Shown: one piece after another, positions 1-8,931 of the stretch
Layout: every line of letters starts with the position of its first letter
How positions within the stretch are numbered: the first letter of the stretch is position 1
Notes under the pieces: model-generated
What the model was told of the DNA's origin: nothing
Databases searched by the model: none
What the model saw: only the letters and a program-made list of their open reading frames with translations
Position numbers and translations under genes: made by a program
Origin: an uncultured Candidatus Poseidoniales archaeon
GTDB taxonomy: Archaea > Thermoplasmatota > Poseidoniia > Poseidoniales > Poseidoniaceae
DNA: 64,000 nt
Assembly: GCA_905181715.1 (NCBI GenBank)
Contig: CAJIYT010000004.1
Location: forward strand, 1-64,000
Reading direction: 5' to 3'

Positions 1-2143
1 CTGTAACCGCTGGGTTATTCTGAAGGCTATTCAAGGCTCCAGATAAGTTAAGATCATCACCAAGGCCTCCATCGCCTTGAGTGGTAACATTTCCTATAGT
101 TCCAAGGAATACCTCTTGTCCTGATGAGGTGACTGAGAGATTAAAACCAGTATCTTGATAGATAATCGTATTCTCATCTATCACGAAATCAGAAAGAATA
201 ATTTCCGCACTTTTTGGCAAGACGAAACCAGCGCCAATACCCTCTCCGAATTGATTCAATGTAATTGTTGATTCAGAAGAAGATGTAGCCCAACTATCTG
301 CCCGACCAGCAGAGAATACCGTTTGACGACCAAATGCCCCGAAGGCTGCATGAGTCATACCCCATTCCAAATCACCATCACCGGCTACGTCAATCGCTAC
401 GCTACGAGCATTGTGTCCAAATTGAAGGTCGAACCAAATGGCACTCACACTACAAGCACCGGCGTAAGTGAGTAGCGTCTGAAAACCATTGAGAGGTTTA
501 TCTGGCGTCCATGTCTGTCCTGGCACCAAATATTCCATTTCGTTCCCGGAACCGTGCATGATGGTGATATTTGCGGTTTCAGATGGACAATTATTTTGAA
601 TTACTGGAGTTAATGCTGTAATCGGTTGGCTGAATTTATTCAAACTCTTGGCAGGAGTAAATGAATCATCCATAATCGCAGGTAAGTATGACATCTGTCC
701 GCCTTCTTCCTCTGTAGTCCACACCCCATTGCTAATATCGCTGTATAGAGAATAAATAGATTGGTTGAAGCCAGTACCAATGCGAGTTCCAAGTGAATAA
801 CCATACAGTAACGGTGTTGCCAAATTCGAGGGACCAGAGTCGAAGTGGAATACCAAATCGATATAGGGATAAGTTTCGGTATCGATATCCCACAGTTCGA
901 TAATATCGCCTGTCAATCCCGCCATTGCATTACCACTTTTATCAAAGACAATCGACTTATCACTGGCCGAAACGATATCGACATAGAAATCACCAGTGGG
1001 AGTATCTGTGTATTCGATTGAGAGTAATCCATAACCATCAGGGTTATTGGGGCTGTACGAAGGTGCCCAATTAGAGAAATTTACCCAGCCATGCTGAGGC
1101 AGAGATTCTCCAAGGCGGAAATCATCAATAAACCAGCCAGGCATTGAATTATTGTAAGCCGGTTGATTGTGACCATTGTATTCCATAACAAATTCTAATT
1201 GCACTGATTTATTCACATGTTTAGAGAGATCGAGTGCAAGAGTTCCCCAGCCATCTGATTCCCCAGCCACTGCGAATTCACCGCTATTCACGCCAGTGCA
1301 TGACTGGATGTTTCCATTACCGAATCCTACAGAATGAAGTCCGCCTTTACCTGTGGCTTGATTGGTAGAGGTTGGGCTAAAAGTTGCCCCTGTACCAGCA
1401 CCCCATGTGAATGGCGTCCATGAATATTGACTCCAACCAACACCATCGGTCGAGTTGCGCACTCGGACATATGCACAGTCGTAGAATTCATCAATCCAGT
1501 TCTGTCCAATCTTTTCATGGCCCCAATGCATGCCAAACCAAGATGAAAAGCGAGCTAATTCACCGCCGGGCAAAACCTCAATTGGTGGTGATTCAAAACT
1601 ATAATCAAAAGTTCCACTTTGGTCGTTGGTGTAGTTATTATCCATGTCAAATGGAGTGGTACCCCAGCACCAATTGCCGGTACTACAATCCTCTGGAATT
1701 ATAGATCCATCATCGAAATAAGTATGGCTCCAACCCATCTTATTGACGAATTCACCGTTATTGAATTCAAAATCGGTGGTAAAACCTCCACTGGTTAGGC
1801 CGAGGCCTTTTTTGTCGGTACTGAAATCAGTGGAATCTGAGTATTTCGTTATTACCGAAGGTAACCACGGGTCGGCCAAGGTATTACCATCGTATGTGAC
1901 ATGGCCTTGGTGGGTTACCATAGATGTACTAACATCAAGTTCTGCTGAAATTACTGATTCGGTGGAAGATAATGTGACTGTTCCATCTACATTATTGATG
2001 AACCCTTGGGAATCTTTGACTACGATTTCCACCTCAGATGCACCGCTAGAGAAGGTGTCGATCATCGCCGCATTAGCGAATGGGGAAAGTGCCATTAATG
2101 CTACAAGTGACAATGCTAGACGAACCTTGGAAACTTCAGACAT
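1..2143 (-). CDS. Large secreted surface protein, 3' part cut by window edge
   Basis: An open frame runs without a stop from an ATG at 2143 to the left edge (714 codons), so the C-terminus lies outside the window. Residues 1 to about 27 form a signal peptide: a short charged start, a hydrophobic stretch rich in Leu/Ala, and an FANA-A cleavage-like site. The mature part is rich in Asn, Gly, Ser, Thr and aromatic residues, with several Cys. A motif PGWFIDDFRLG near residue 345 resembles the end of MAM or jelly-roll binding modules of secreted proteins; a later GDGDLEWG stretch resembles an FG-GAP-like calcium loop. It is probably an exported adhesin or degradative surface protein. No catalytic site was recognised. 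A TATA-like CTTTTATG lies about 32 bases before the start. Confidence 0.8.
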   Translation of the reverse strand, partial: MSEVSKVRLALSLVALMALSPFANAAMIDTFSSGASEVEIVVKDSQGFINNVDGTVTLSSTESVISAELDVSTSMVTHQGHVTYDGNTLADPWLPSVITKYSDSTDFSTDKKGLGLTSGGFTTDFEFNNGEFVNKMGWSHTYFDDGSIIPEDCSTGNWCWGTTPFDMDNNYTNDQSGTFDYSFESPPIEVLPGGELARFSSWFGMHWGHEKIGQNWIDEFYDCAYVRVRNSTDGVGWSQYSWTPFTWGAGTGATFSPTSTNQATGKGGLHSVGFGNGNIQSCTGVNSGEFAVAGESDGWGTLALDLSKHVNKSVQLEFVMEYNGHNQPAYNNSMPGWFIDDFRLGESLPQHGWVNFSNWAPSYSPNNPDGYGLLSIEYTDTPTGDFYVDIVSASDKSIVFDKSGNAMAGLTGDIIELWDIDTETYPYIDLVFHFDSGPSNLATPLLYGYSLGTRIGTGFNQSIYSLYSDISNGVWTTEEEGGQMSYLPAIMDDSFTPAKSLNKFSQPITALTPVIQNNCPSETANITIMHGSGNEMEYLVPGQTWTPDKPLNGFQTLLTYAGACSVSAIWFDLQFGHNARSVAIDVAGDGDLEWGMTHAAFGAFGRQTVFSAGRADSWATSSSESTITLNQFGEGIGAGFVLPKSAEIILSDFVIDENTIIYQDTGFNLSVTSSGQEVFLGTIGNVTTQGDGGLGDDLNLSGALNSLQNNPAVT

Positions 2144-2233
2144 CTTACCCCTCATCTCGCCCGAGAGATGGCTGGCATAAAAGCACGACGGGATTATGGC
2201 CAGAGAGTCCCTCCTCCGGAGGGAACATGCTAG
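2144..2233 (-). promoter_or_regulatory. Promoter and hairpin between ThiI-like and surface-protein genes
   Basis: Read on the minus strand, this gap holds a perfect 6-bp hairpin (CCCTCC/GGAGGG with a 3-base loop, 2209-2223) just after the ThiI-like stop. A TATA-like box follows (CTTTTATG, 2175-2182), about 32 bases before the surface-protein ATG. The spacing fits an archaeal promoter with a very short leader. The hairpin has no T tract, so a terminator role is a guess. Confidence 0.35.
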
Positions 2234-2905
2234 TCAGGAAAGTTCAATGGCTTTTCTCATCGAAAAAGCCTTTGCTGCGAGCATATCCAAGCCACCATTA
2301 CGGTTTTCTGATTTCTCTAACCATTCCAGATTTGAAACTGTTGCAGGATGAACTGGCCCAAGAGCATCACATACCTCTGGACCCTCCGATATTTTGAGCG
2401 TTCCAAGGCTTCTTGCCATCTGCATTATATCGATTTTATCGAAGCCCAGTAAAGGACGTAATGGTTTTAGTGGAGTGGCCATTTCAATCGCCCCAAGATT
2501 ACTCAGAGTTTGACTGGATACCTGCCCAAGGTTTTCACCGGTTAGAACATGAGTCACCTCAGGGAAATCCTCTACTAATAATGTCGTAATTGCATTAAAT
2601 AATCTCTTCATATGAATGAAGTATTCTTTGTTATTCCAGTCCTCGGTGAATAAGGTCAAAACTTCCATGACTGGCACCACTACTAGTTGATTATGCAGAC
2701 CGGTACGAACCGCTTCACCAACCTTACCATCCAGCCCTTTGAGATGGAGCAAGAGATCGATACATTTCTTCTCACCTTCCGGTCCTGCTACCGGCTCCAT
2801 CGAAAAGTGCATTGGAATGATTTTCCAACCCGCAACAGCCATTCTGGCAATAGCCACAGGTGAATCAATTCCCCCGCTGACAAGACCGATGCAAGTTCCA
2901 CTCAT
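2234..2905 (-). CDS. ThiI-like PP-loop sulfurtransferase domain, no THUMP domain
   Basis: The 223-residue protein matches the C-terminal AANH/PP-loop domain of ThiI, which adenylates tRNA U8 during 4-thiouridine formation and also serves thiamine biosynthesis. The PP-loop SGGIDSP is at residues 10-16, TGENLGQVSSQT near 125, RPLLGFDKIDI near 150, and a PEVC segment near 180 aligns with the conserved Cys of ThiI (E. coli Cys344). The N-terminal NFLD-THUMP tRNA-binding region is absent, and no rhodanese domain follows. The reading frame extends to a TTG at 2938, but the ATG at 2905 starts right before the PP-loop strand and leaves room for divergent promoters. A separate THUMP partner elsewhere is possible. 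Confidence 0.8.
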   Translation of the reverse strand: MSGTCIGLVSGGIDSPVAIARMAVAGWKIIPMHFSMEPVAGPEGEKKCIDLLLHLKGLDGKVGEAVRTGLHNQLVVVPVMEVLTLFTEDWNNKEYFIHMKRLFNAITTLLVEDFPEVTHVLTGENLGQVSSQTLSNLGAIEMATPLKPLRPLLGFDKIDIMQMARSLGTLKISEGPEVCDALGPVHPATVSNLEWLEKSENRNGGLDMLAAKAFSMRKAIELS

Positions 2906-2973
2906 GCATCCCGTACTCTGAACTGGTTCAAAAGTCAATGCCTTGAAGTCAGATGCAGCAGTGGCTGGTATCG

Positions 2974-3438
2974 ATGGAACCCTATAGCACCGAACCAGTC
3001 ACACTTATTGAAGAGGTATTTCCTCAAGATACAAATTCCTACAATACTCTTTTTGGAGGAAGGCTACTTTCTCTGATGGATAAGACAGCAGGAATTACTT
3101 GCTCGAAATTTGCTCATCGTGAATTCGTAACTATCTCAATCGATACATTGGAATTCAAAGCACCTGCAAGGCAGGGTGATTTGATTGAAGTTACTGGCAG
3201 GATCGTGTTTACCAGCATGCATACAGCATGTGCTAAGGTTACTGCGGAAGCAATGAGCAAATCTGATTGGACTAGGAAAACAATTTGTGAAGGCTATTTC
3301 TTCATGGTTGCAATCGATAATCAAATGCGACCAATACCGATTCCACAATTCATCCCGACTAACGAATCAGAGATCGCTGAGCAAGAAAAAGCGATCGAGA
3401 TACGCAATCATATGCTTGAATTAAAAAACAAATCATAA
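2974..3438 (+). CDS. Acyl-CoA thioesterase, hotdog fold (YciA/ACOT type)
   Basis: The protein hydrolyses acyl-CoA to free acid and CoA in the cytoplasm. A single hotdog domain fills most of the roughly 154 residues. The signature DTNSYNTLFGGRLLSLMD near residue 18 matches the YciA/BFIT family motif (DTN..G.LFGG..L..MD), with the Asp that activates water, and a strand-helix pattern SIDTLEFKAPARQGD follows as in the family. The C-terminus is a charged helix. An in-frame ATG at 2953 would add seven residues; 2974 fits family starts better. The gene is divergent from the ThiI-like gene and its last six bases overlap the stop of the convergent membrane-protein gene. Substrate range cannot be read from sequence. 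Confidence 0.85.
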   Translation: MEPYSTEPVTLIEEVFPQDTNSYNTLFGGRLLSLMDKTAGITCSKFAHREFVTISIDTLEFKAPARQGDLIEVTGRIVFTSMHTACAKVTAEAMSKSDWTRKTICEGYFFMVAIDNQMRPIPIPQFIPTNESEIAEQEKAIEIRNHMLELKNKS

Positions 3439-4944
3439 ATCGATACGTTTTAATTTGACCGAAATATCGTCACTAATATCGTCACTAACGACCAAATCTC
3501 CGAATGATTCTGGAATGGGTTGAATGGATTCACCAATGTGTGCCATCATACTAGATACTTGATTATCTGGGACTATACCACCATTGCTTTCTGCAAGATC
3601 ACGTATAGATTTTACCATCTCTTCGGAATGTGCGTTTCTTGCTTGCAAACGCAAAGCATCCCCTGTTCTAAAGCGGCTTTTTAATTTCCGACCTAGGTTT
3701 CCAGCTTTCATTAGAGAAGGCCCTACCAACTCCTTGACCACTGATGATGCAGTCAATGATTTACGGCGTGGATTAGTTGCAGATAATCGCGGTGACTTAC
3801 TGGGAGAACGTTGTGATAAACGAGAAAAATAGGGATACCGTTCAATTTGATTCTCTCCCTCCTCCTTCACCCCAGCTTCGATGATATCTGCTCTTCTAGC
3901 TCCAGCAACCAATGATGACTCTTCGGTTTCCTCTTCGATACTGGGCAAGGACTGATCTGGTAAATCAAGAGAGTTAGGATTGGGATTAGGAATATGCGCT
4001 CCATCTGTGCCTACAAAAGATGGTAAGAAATTGGTTGGAGCCTGTGATTGTTGTACTTGTTGTCTATCCACAGGTACCATTCCGATTCCGCGCATCATTT
4101 CAAAAGAATTACCATCGACCATCTCTTGACGATATACCCCTTGATACTGTTGTACTGGCAAAGGAGCTGGTTCCATCCAACCATTAGTTGCCACTTGATT
4201 ACGACGAGTATGAAGATTATCTCTTGACCTAGTCAATAAGCCATCAGGTACTTCATTTTGTACGGTCTCGACCTCATCAAACCAATCAGGCAATCCAAAT
4301 TCACTTGATACTGGCTCGAGAGTTACATCATGGTGTGAATCTGCAATCTCTATTTCATCTAGGAATGCACTGATTACGGGATTGGGTATGATTTCTACTG
4401 GTTCTGGTATCAATTCTGCTTCCAATTGCTGTATTCTCGGATACTCTGCGTCACGTGATAGGATTTCTAATCCACGCCGAGCTTCTTCCATCGTCGCACC
4501 ATCCCGTAGGCGTTGAATCATGGTGCACATACGCATCAAACTAGCATCGTTACCAAATATCGAATGACAATCACCTGCAGTGGTATCGATAGTCAAAGTA
4601 GGTCTTCTAGTAATCAAATGGCCAGTGCTTAGAACAATGCCTATGGAACCCGCTATCGCTTGCACAGAGCCATTTAAGGTTCTAAAGGAAATCCATATCA
4701 GCAATAATCCGACCATTGCCATCCAACCTGGAATCAGATTGGTATGTGAATGATGAACCCTTTGCACAGCAGCTAGATGAAGGTCTAAGGCGTGTCCTGA
4801 ACGAGATTCAAAAGATATCTGATTTGGCGAAAGTACTGCGCGTACGCGTCCCCTATGTCCTGCCAATGTCAGCGAACGGATTATCTCCGTCGACTCGCTA
4901 ACACCAGCCTCGCAAGGCACGGCATCTGAGTACATCCCGAACAT
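3433..4944 (-). CDS. Hypothetical membrane protein with long disordered tail
   Basis: This 503-residue protein is not recognised. Residues 25-65 look like a small beta-rich domain, followed by two membrane helices (about 72-90 and 95-112). The remaining ~390 residues are soluble, rich in Pro, Glu, Gln, Ser and Asn, with low-complexity patches (a QQVQQSQ run, an NPNPN run) and a basic Ser/Arg-rich stretch near 385-420. The C-terminus carries a short tandem repeat, DDIS twice, seen in DNA as a 12-base direct repeat near 3463-3487. The architecture (N-terminal two-helix anchor, charged tail) resembles the protein at 42790-43683, but no direct sequence similarity was established. It overlaps the thioesterase 3' end by six bases. 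Confidence 0.7.
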   Translation of the reverse strand: MFGMYSDAVPCEAGVSESTEIIRSLTLAGHRGRVRAVLSPNQISFESRSGHALDLHLAAVQRVHHSHTNLIPGWMAMVGLLLIWISFRTLNGSVQAIAGSIGIVLSTGHLITRRPTLTIDTTAGDCHSIFGNDASLMRMCTMIQRLRDGATMEEARRGLEILSRDAEYPRIQQLEAELIPEPVEIIPNPVISAFLDEIEIADSHHDVTLEPVSSEFGLPDWFDEVETVQNEVPDGLLTRSRDNLHTRRNQVATNGWMEPAPLPVQQYQGVYRQEMVDGNSFEMMRGIGMVPVDRQQVQQSQAPTNFLPSFVGTDGAHIPNPNPNSLDLPDQSLPSIEEETEESSLVAGARRADIIEAGVKEEGENQIERYPYFSRLSQRSPSKSPRLSATNPRRKSLTASSVVKELVGPSLMKAGNLGRKLKSRFRTGDALRLQARNAHSEEMVKSIRDLAESNGGIVPDNQVSSMMAHIGESIQPIPESFGDLVVSDDISDDISVKLKRIDL

Positions 4945-5012
4945 ACATCATATCCATTCAGTTATGAAAGCACCGCAGGCAGACCCCTGCTTGCACTCGA
5001 TAAATGCACCCT

Positions 5013-6032
5013 TTACTCGCAGCGATGTAGAGTAGCAGGGCCCATTATTCGCAGACTTGAATCCAATTGAGTAATGACTACCGGCGGTGATGTATCTCGA
5101 CGAATAAGTAGAGGTGTTTCCCATTTCACGACCAAACCATCATCGATAGTTTCTATACGGCCAACAACAAACTGCAAGTCTATACTTGCATGAATTACAT
5201 CTCCAACTTCAAGACGGCGTCGTTGAAATGGTGAAATTTGTAAATCAACTTTAGAAACCCGATGTAATTCAACTGCCATAGGGACTGATTTACCACTTTT
5301 TCGGTCCTCGACACCAGGGTGTACTATCACAGCACCACCGACTAAATGCGATTCGGAGCAATTGCGCAATGCTATCCCTACACGATCTCCTGCACGTGCT
5401 TCTTTGACATCATCGTCCATCACTTGTAATGATTTGACCTCGCCACTACCACCGGTTGGAATCATAGCTAGAGTATCGTGAACTTTGACCACTCCGGATT
5501 GGACGTAACCTATGGCAACCAAACCAATACCTTTGACATTGAAGTGCTGATCTACTGGGATCACCAATGGTCTTGCTGTATCTTTGGCGAACTCCTCTTC
5601 TAATTCGCTCATCATCGCCAATAGGGTTTGACGTATTTTCAAACCATCACCAGTACAAAAAATCCACTTGTCTAAACCTGCTTGAACAAGTAATTTCTTT
5701 ACTTGATCCTCATCAACCCAGCCCCCAGTGTCTGGATTTACAACAAGGATGCCTTTTGTGATTCCAGCTGCTGAAAATGCCACGAGTGTTTCGCCGAAAG
5801 TAGCATCGATTGCTTTTACTTCGATAATACCGACTCTACCTGCGGAAAGTGCTGATAAAAGAGGCCTGAGTTTCTCAGGGTAACGCATTGGCCTGATCAA
5901 TGATAGTACACATTGTACGCCATCGACAACCTCTTTGTGAACATATGACTGAACGTCACGTTCATCAACTGGTTTTGCTATCTCACGAGCTAGTTCATCG
6001 CTACCAGCCATGGCGATATTAAGAACTGTCAT
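5013..6032 (-). CDS. EF-Tu/SelB-like translation-factor paralogue lacking the GTPase motifs
   Basis: The 339-residue protein has the layout of a translational GTPase followed by beta-barrel domain 2, with a central region (about residues 165-260) that reads like EF-Tu/SelB domain 2: a DQHFNVKGIG strand, then a VVKVHDTL turn, then ARAGDRVGIAL. The N-terminal 160 residues keep the spacing of a G domain, but there is no GxxxxGK[ST] P-loop, no DxxG and no NKxD, so GTP binding is unlikely. Similar degenerate SelB-like proteins exist in archaea without known function. The ATG at 6032 follows the PfkB stop by one base (TGAaATG); a GTG at 6041 overlaps it. Coupling implies co-translation with the kinase. 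Confidence 0.7.
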   Translation of the reverse strand: MTVLNIAMAGSDELAREIAKPVDERDVQSYVHKEVVDGVQCVLSLIRPMRYPEKLRPLLSALSAGRVGIIEVKAIDATFGETLVAFSAAGITKGILVVNPDTGGWVDEDQVKKLLVQAGLDKWIFCTGDGLKIRQTLLAMMSELEEEFAKDTARPLVIPVDQHFNVKGIGLVAIGYVQSGVVKVHDTLAMIPTGGSGEVKSLQVMDDDVKEARAGDRVGIALRNCSESHLVGGAVIVHPGVEDRKSGKSVPMAVELHRVSKVDLQISPFQRRRLEVGDVIHASIDLQFVVGRIETIDDGLVVKWETPLLIRRDTSPPVVITQLDSSLRIMGPATLHRCE

Positions 6033-6033
6033 T

Positions 6034-6957
6034 TCAGCCACCGATAATATGTTTGAAGGACTCTAGGCGTTCTTGATATTGCTCGGGATCTAAATTTGCA
6101 ATAGCGCCCACTCCAAAAGACATCAGGGTGAAACTAGCTGTTACAGTCGCATGCAATAATGCATGTTTTAGCTCATTTCTACCGATATCACCTTCGCCTG
6201 CCGCTAATAAAGAGGCAAGTGTTCCAGCAAAGGTATCACCGCAGCCGGTTGGGTCGACAACTGTTGCAGTAGGATATGCGGGTAATGCTATCATGCCCTC
6301 AGGGTGAAGAGCTAGGACGCCATGTTCACCACGCTTGACAATTAGTATCCCTCCGCCCATTTCTTCACGAACAGTATGGGCTGCCCTGACCAGGTTTTCA
6401 TCACCTGCAAGCATTCTGATCTCTCCGTCGTTGAGCACAACAAGGTCAACTCTAGCCATTACTGCGCGAAGGTCATCCAACGCGATATCTATCCACAGAT
6501 TCATGCTATCAAGAATTGTGCAACGCGTAGGTTCGGTTTGATCGATTACACTTGCTTGTAATGCTGGATGAAGATTGGCACAGAAAGTGACTTTCGGGGA
6601 ACGTGATTCCTCTGGAACCTTTGGTTGAAAGTGTTCGAATACATTGAGATGAGTCTCATGAGTTTCAGCCTCGCCCATATTACCATGATACGACCCAGAC
6701 CAACGAAAAGTAGGGCCATCAGCCACTTCGAGACCTGATATATCGAGACCTGCATCAGACAAGAGTTTGTAATCAGCATCGGTGAAATCGTTTCCAACTA
6801 CACCGACTAATCCGACTCCGCCTCCGCTTCTCATCTTGTCATGAAATGCTGCAGAAAGTCCGGCATAGGTAGCAGAACCACCTAATGCGTTCTCTACTGC
6901 TCCCTCTGGAGAGGATACCGAATCATATGCTACACTACCAATTATCAATACGTCCAT
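6034..6957 (-). CDS. PfkB-family sugar/nucleoside kinase
   Basis: This 307-residue protein is a ribokinase-fold kinase that phosphorylates a sugar or nucleoside with ATP. It shows the N-terminal glycine pair ALGGSATYAG near residue 27 and the C-terminal signature VDPTGCGDTFAG near 235, where the Asp of GCGD is the catalytic base and the preceding loop makes the anion hole. Its length is normal for the family. The substrate cannot be assigned: the lid region differs from ribokinase, fructokinase and adenosine kinase patterns I know. The downstream SelB-like gene starts one base after this stop. The start is 15 bases past the biotin carboxylase stop, so the three genes probably form one transcript. 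Confidence 0.85.
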   Translation of the reverse strand: MDVLIIGSVAYDSVSSPEGAVENALGGSATYAGLSAAFHDKMRSGGGVGLVGVVGNDFTDADYKLLSDAGLDISGLEVADGPTFRWSGSYHGNMGEAETHETHLNVFEHFQPKVPEESRSPKVTFCANLHPALQASVIDQTEPTRCTILDSMNLWIDIALDDLRAVMARVDLVVLNDGEIRMLAGDENLVRAAHTVREEMGGGILIVKRGEHGVLALHPEGMIALPAYPTATVVDPTGCGDTFAGTLASLLAAGEGDIGRNELKHALLHATVTASFTLMSFGVGAIANLDPEQYQERLESFKHIIGG

Positions 6958-6971
6958 TATTAAAACCTCTT

Positions 6972-8312
6972 TTATCCAAGTAATTCTTCATGCTCTTCGA
7001 TATATTGAATAGTTATATCGCGCACAAGGAAATCTTTCTCGTCCATTATTCTTCTATGTAAGGGAATAAGGGTTTGCACCCCTTCGATCAAAGTCTCGTC
7101 CAATGCAGTGCGCATCCGACGTATAGCATCATCACGATCATGCCCCCAAGTTAGCAATTTCGCCAGTAGACTATCAAAACAACCAGGCATTTCGTAACCG
7201 GCGTAGGCATGTGTATCACAACGGATTCCAAAGCCTGAAGGGAAATGGCAATCCCATAATCTACCAGGGCTTGGGAGGAACTCCTTGGGATCCTCAGCAT
7301 TCAAGCGGCATTGTATCACATGCCCTCGCCAAGTTATGTCCTCTTGCTTAACTGGCAATGATTCTCCTTGAGCGACTTTGACACCTAATTCAACCAAGTT
7401 GTAGCCGGTTATCATCTCGGTTACAGTATGCTCGACTTGGACTCTCGGATTTACCTCTAAAAAGTAGAAGTCGCCATTTCTATCGCGTAAAAATTCGAAG
7501 GTTGCCAGACCCTTATAGCCCACGGATTCTGCACCTGCACAAACAAGATTACCCATTTCTTCTCTCTTGGCTTCGTCGAGCCATGGCCCTTCTTCTACCA
7601 ACTTTTGATGGCGGCGTTGTATCGAACAAAACCTCTCGCCGAAATGAATGGCCTTTTTACCATCCCCTAAGACTTGGAATTCGATATGCTGCGCACCTTC
7701 GATATATTTTTCGACAAAGACCCGCTCGTCGCCGAATGCAGATTTTGCTCTACTTTGGCATAATTTCAGTGCGCCTTCGAACTCTTTCGCTTCGTTTACA
7801 ATTTGCATACCGATTCCGCCACCTCCAGCGGCGGCCTTAATAATCACAGGATAACCAATGACATCGGCTAACGTGCACGCTACTGCTGCATCTTTAATCG
7901 GCTCACTACTACCTTTTGCTGTTGGTAAACCAGCTGCTTCCATCGCTGCTCTCGCCTCGATTTTATCACCGAGTAAGGTGATCACATCAGCAGAAGGACC
8001 AATGAAGATTATCCCCTCTTCTTCCAAACGTCTTGCGAACCCTGCGTTTTCAGCGAGGAAACCATAGCCTGGATGAACTGCATCACATTTGAGATCTATC
8101 GCTGCTTGAACGACAGCCTCGATGTCTAGGTAGGAGTCAAGTGGATTTATCCGCGTGATTTGATATGCCACATCTGCCATTCTTACCGGCAAGGAAAGGC
8201 GGTCCTCTTTACCATGGATTATTGCCACCTCAATACCCATATCACGAAGGGTTCTGAGGATGCGAAGGGCTATCTCTCCGCGATTCGCAATGAGGACGCG
8301 TTTGAATGCCAT
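6972..8312 (-). CDS. accC: Biotin carboxylase subunit of acetyl/propionyl-CoA carboxylase
   Basis: The 446-residue protein carboxylates biotin on a carrier protein using ATP and bicarbonate, the first half-reaction of acyl-CoA carboxylase. Its N-terminus FKRVLIANRGEIALRILRT is the classic AccC start. The ATP-grasp domain has the glycine loop IIKAAAGGGGIGM near 158-170, the HIEFQVLGD strand, the RRHQKLVEE segment with catalytic residues, and EVNPRVQVEHTVTEM near 288-302. The frame extends to 8354, but the ATG at 8312 gives the correct N-terminus. The biotin-carrier and carboxyltransferase genes are not in the window. PfkB and SelB-like genes follow on the same strand. Confidence 0.93.
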   Translation of the reverse strand: MAFKRVLIANRGEIALRILRTLRDMGIEVAIIHGKEDRLSLPVRMADVAYQITRINPLDSYLDIEAVVQAAIDLKCDAVHPGYGFLAENAGFARRLEEEGIIFIGPSADVITLLGDKIEARAAMEAAGLPTAKGSSEPIKDAAVACTLADVIGYPVIIKAAAGGGGIGMQIVNEAKEFEGALKLCQSRAKSAFGDERVFVEKYIEGAQHIEFQVLGDGKKAIHFGERFCSIQRRHQKLVEEGPWLDEAKREEMGNLVCAGAESVGYKGLATFEFLRDRNGDFYFLEVNPRVQVEHTVTEMITGYNLVELGVKVAQGESLPVKQEDITWRGHVIQCRLNAEDPKEFLPSPGRLWDCHFPSGFGIRCDTHAYAGYEMPGCFDSLLAKLLTWGHDRDDAIRRMRTALDETLIEGVQTLIPLHRRIMDEKDFLVRDITIQYIEEHEELLG

Positions 8313-8484
8313 TATCCGTCCCAGAAGGATTACCTCTATGATGAAAGCGGTCATTCGGTTAGTGTAACAGGATTCATCGTATCATCGAATGACTTAATCA
8401 GACTTTTTAGTAAGCCAATTTATCAATACATTGGATAGCATGACTTATATCCTACTCAATTCATTGACAGGGTAGTGGTATGCT
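8313..8484. promoter_or_regulatory. Divergent promoter region accC / SLOG gene
   Basis: This 172-base AT-rich gap separates divergent genes. For the plus-strand gene a TATA-like box CTTATAT lies at 8444-8450, about 35 bases before its ATG, predicting a start of transcription near 8475 and a leader of roughly ten bases. No clear repeat or operator was found. Open frames crossing the gap look like shadows. Confidence 0.4.
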
Positions 8485-8925
8485 ATGTCTGGTGCAGGAA
8501 TCCTTGATGCGATGGCTGGAAAGGACTTGAATAAGTCTGGAAAAATTGTGAACTTAGTGATTTGTGGAAATTCACAATATTATGATTTTTCTTTTATTGA
8601 GGATAAGCTTGACGAATGGGTCGAAGAATACGAATACCCGGATTTAATTATCCTTGGAGGTGCAAGTGGGGTTGATTACTTGGCTGAACGTTGGGCCGAT
8701 AATAACAACATTCCCTGCGCCATTTTCAATGAAGCATGGAATGTACCAAGAGGAGGTCTTGCGGATGGAGGGCGCCCTGAAGCAGCCCCTGATTTAGTGA
8801 TGCTAATGCTAGAGAGGGCGACTCATGTGATCGCCTTCCCAAGCGCCAAAAGTAAATGGACCAATGTCATGGTTGATTTGGCCAATTCCAAAGGAATCGA
8901 TACCACTGTAATCCCAATCGAGTGA
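8485..8925 (+). CDS. SLOG-fold protein (DUF2493/YAcAr type)
   Basis: The 146-residue protein has a Rossmann-like SLOG fold. Residues 22-30 (NLVICGNSQ) form the first strand, and LIILGGASGVDYLAERWA near 54-71 carries the GGAxGVD motif followed by the A-E helix that marks DUF2493/YspA-like proteins, relatives of DprA and cytokinin-activating LOG enzymes. A helix LMLERATHVIAFP and a C-terminal strand complete the fold. Members are thought to bind or process nucleotides or nucleotide-derived signals; the ligand here is unknown. No partner effector domain is encoded next to it, so a defence role, known for some SLOG proteins, is not supported by context. Confidence 0.75.
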   Translation: MSGAGILDAMAGKDLNKSGKIVNLVICGNSQYYDFSFIEDKLDEWVEEYEYPDLIILGGASGVDYLAERWADNNNIPCAIFNEAWNVPRGGLADGGRPEAAPDLVMLMLERATHVIAFPSAKSKWTNVMVDLANSKGIDTTVIPIE

Positions 8926-8931
8926 CGGTTC

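Noticed and set aside
2209..2223. Strong terminator at CCCTCC/GGAGGG
   Set aside because: A good stem but no T tract, and it could equally be part of the next gene's promoter region; noted only within that entry.
4974..4991. Hairpin GCAGG/CCTGC as terminator after the SelB-like gene
   Set aside because: Stem of only five pairs and no T tract; kept out of the annotation.
8485..8925. Defence island reading of the SLOG protein
   Set aside because: No nuclease, TIR, NTPase or membrane effector lies beside it; neighbours are housekeeping genes.
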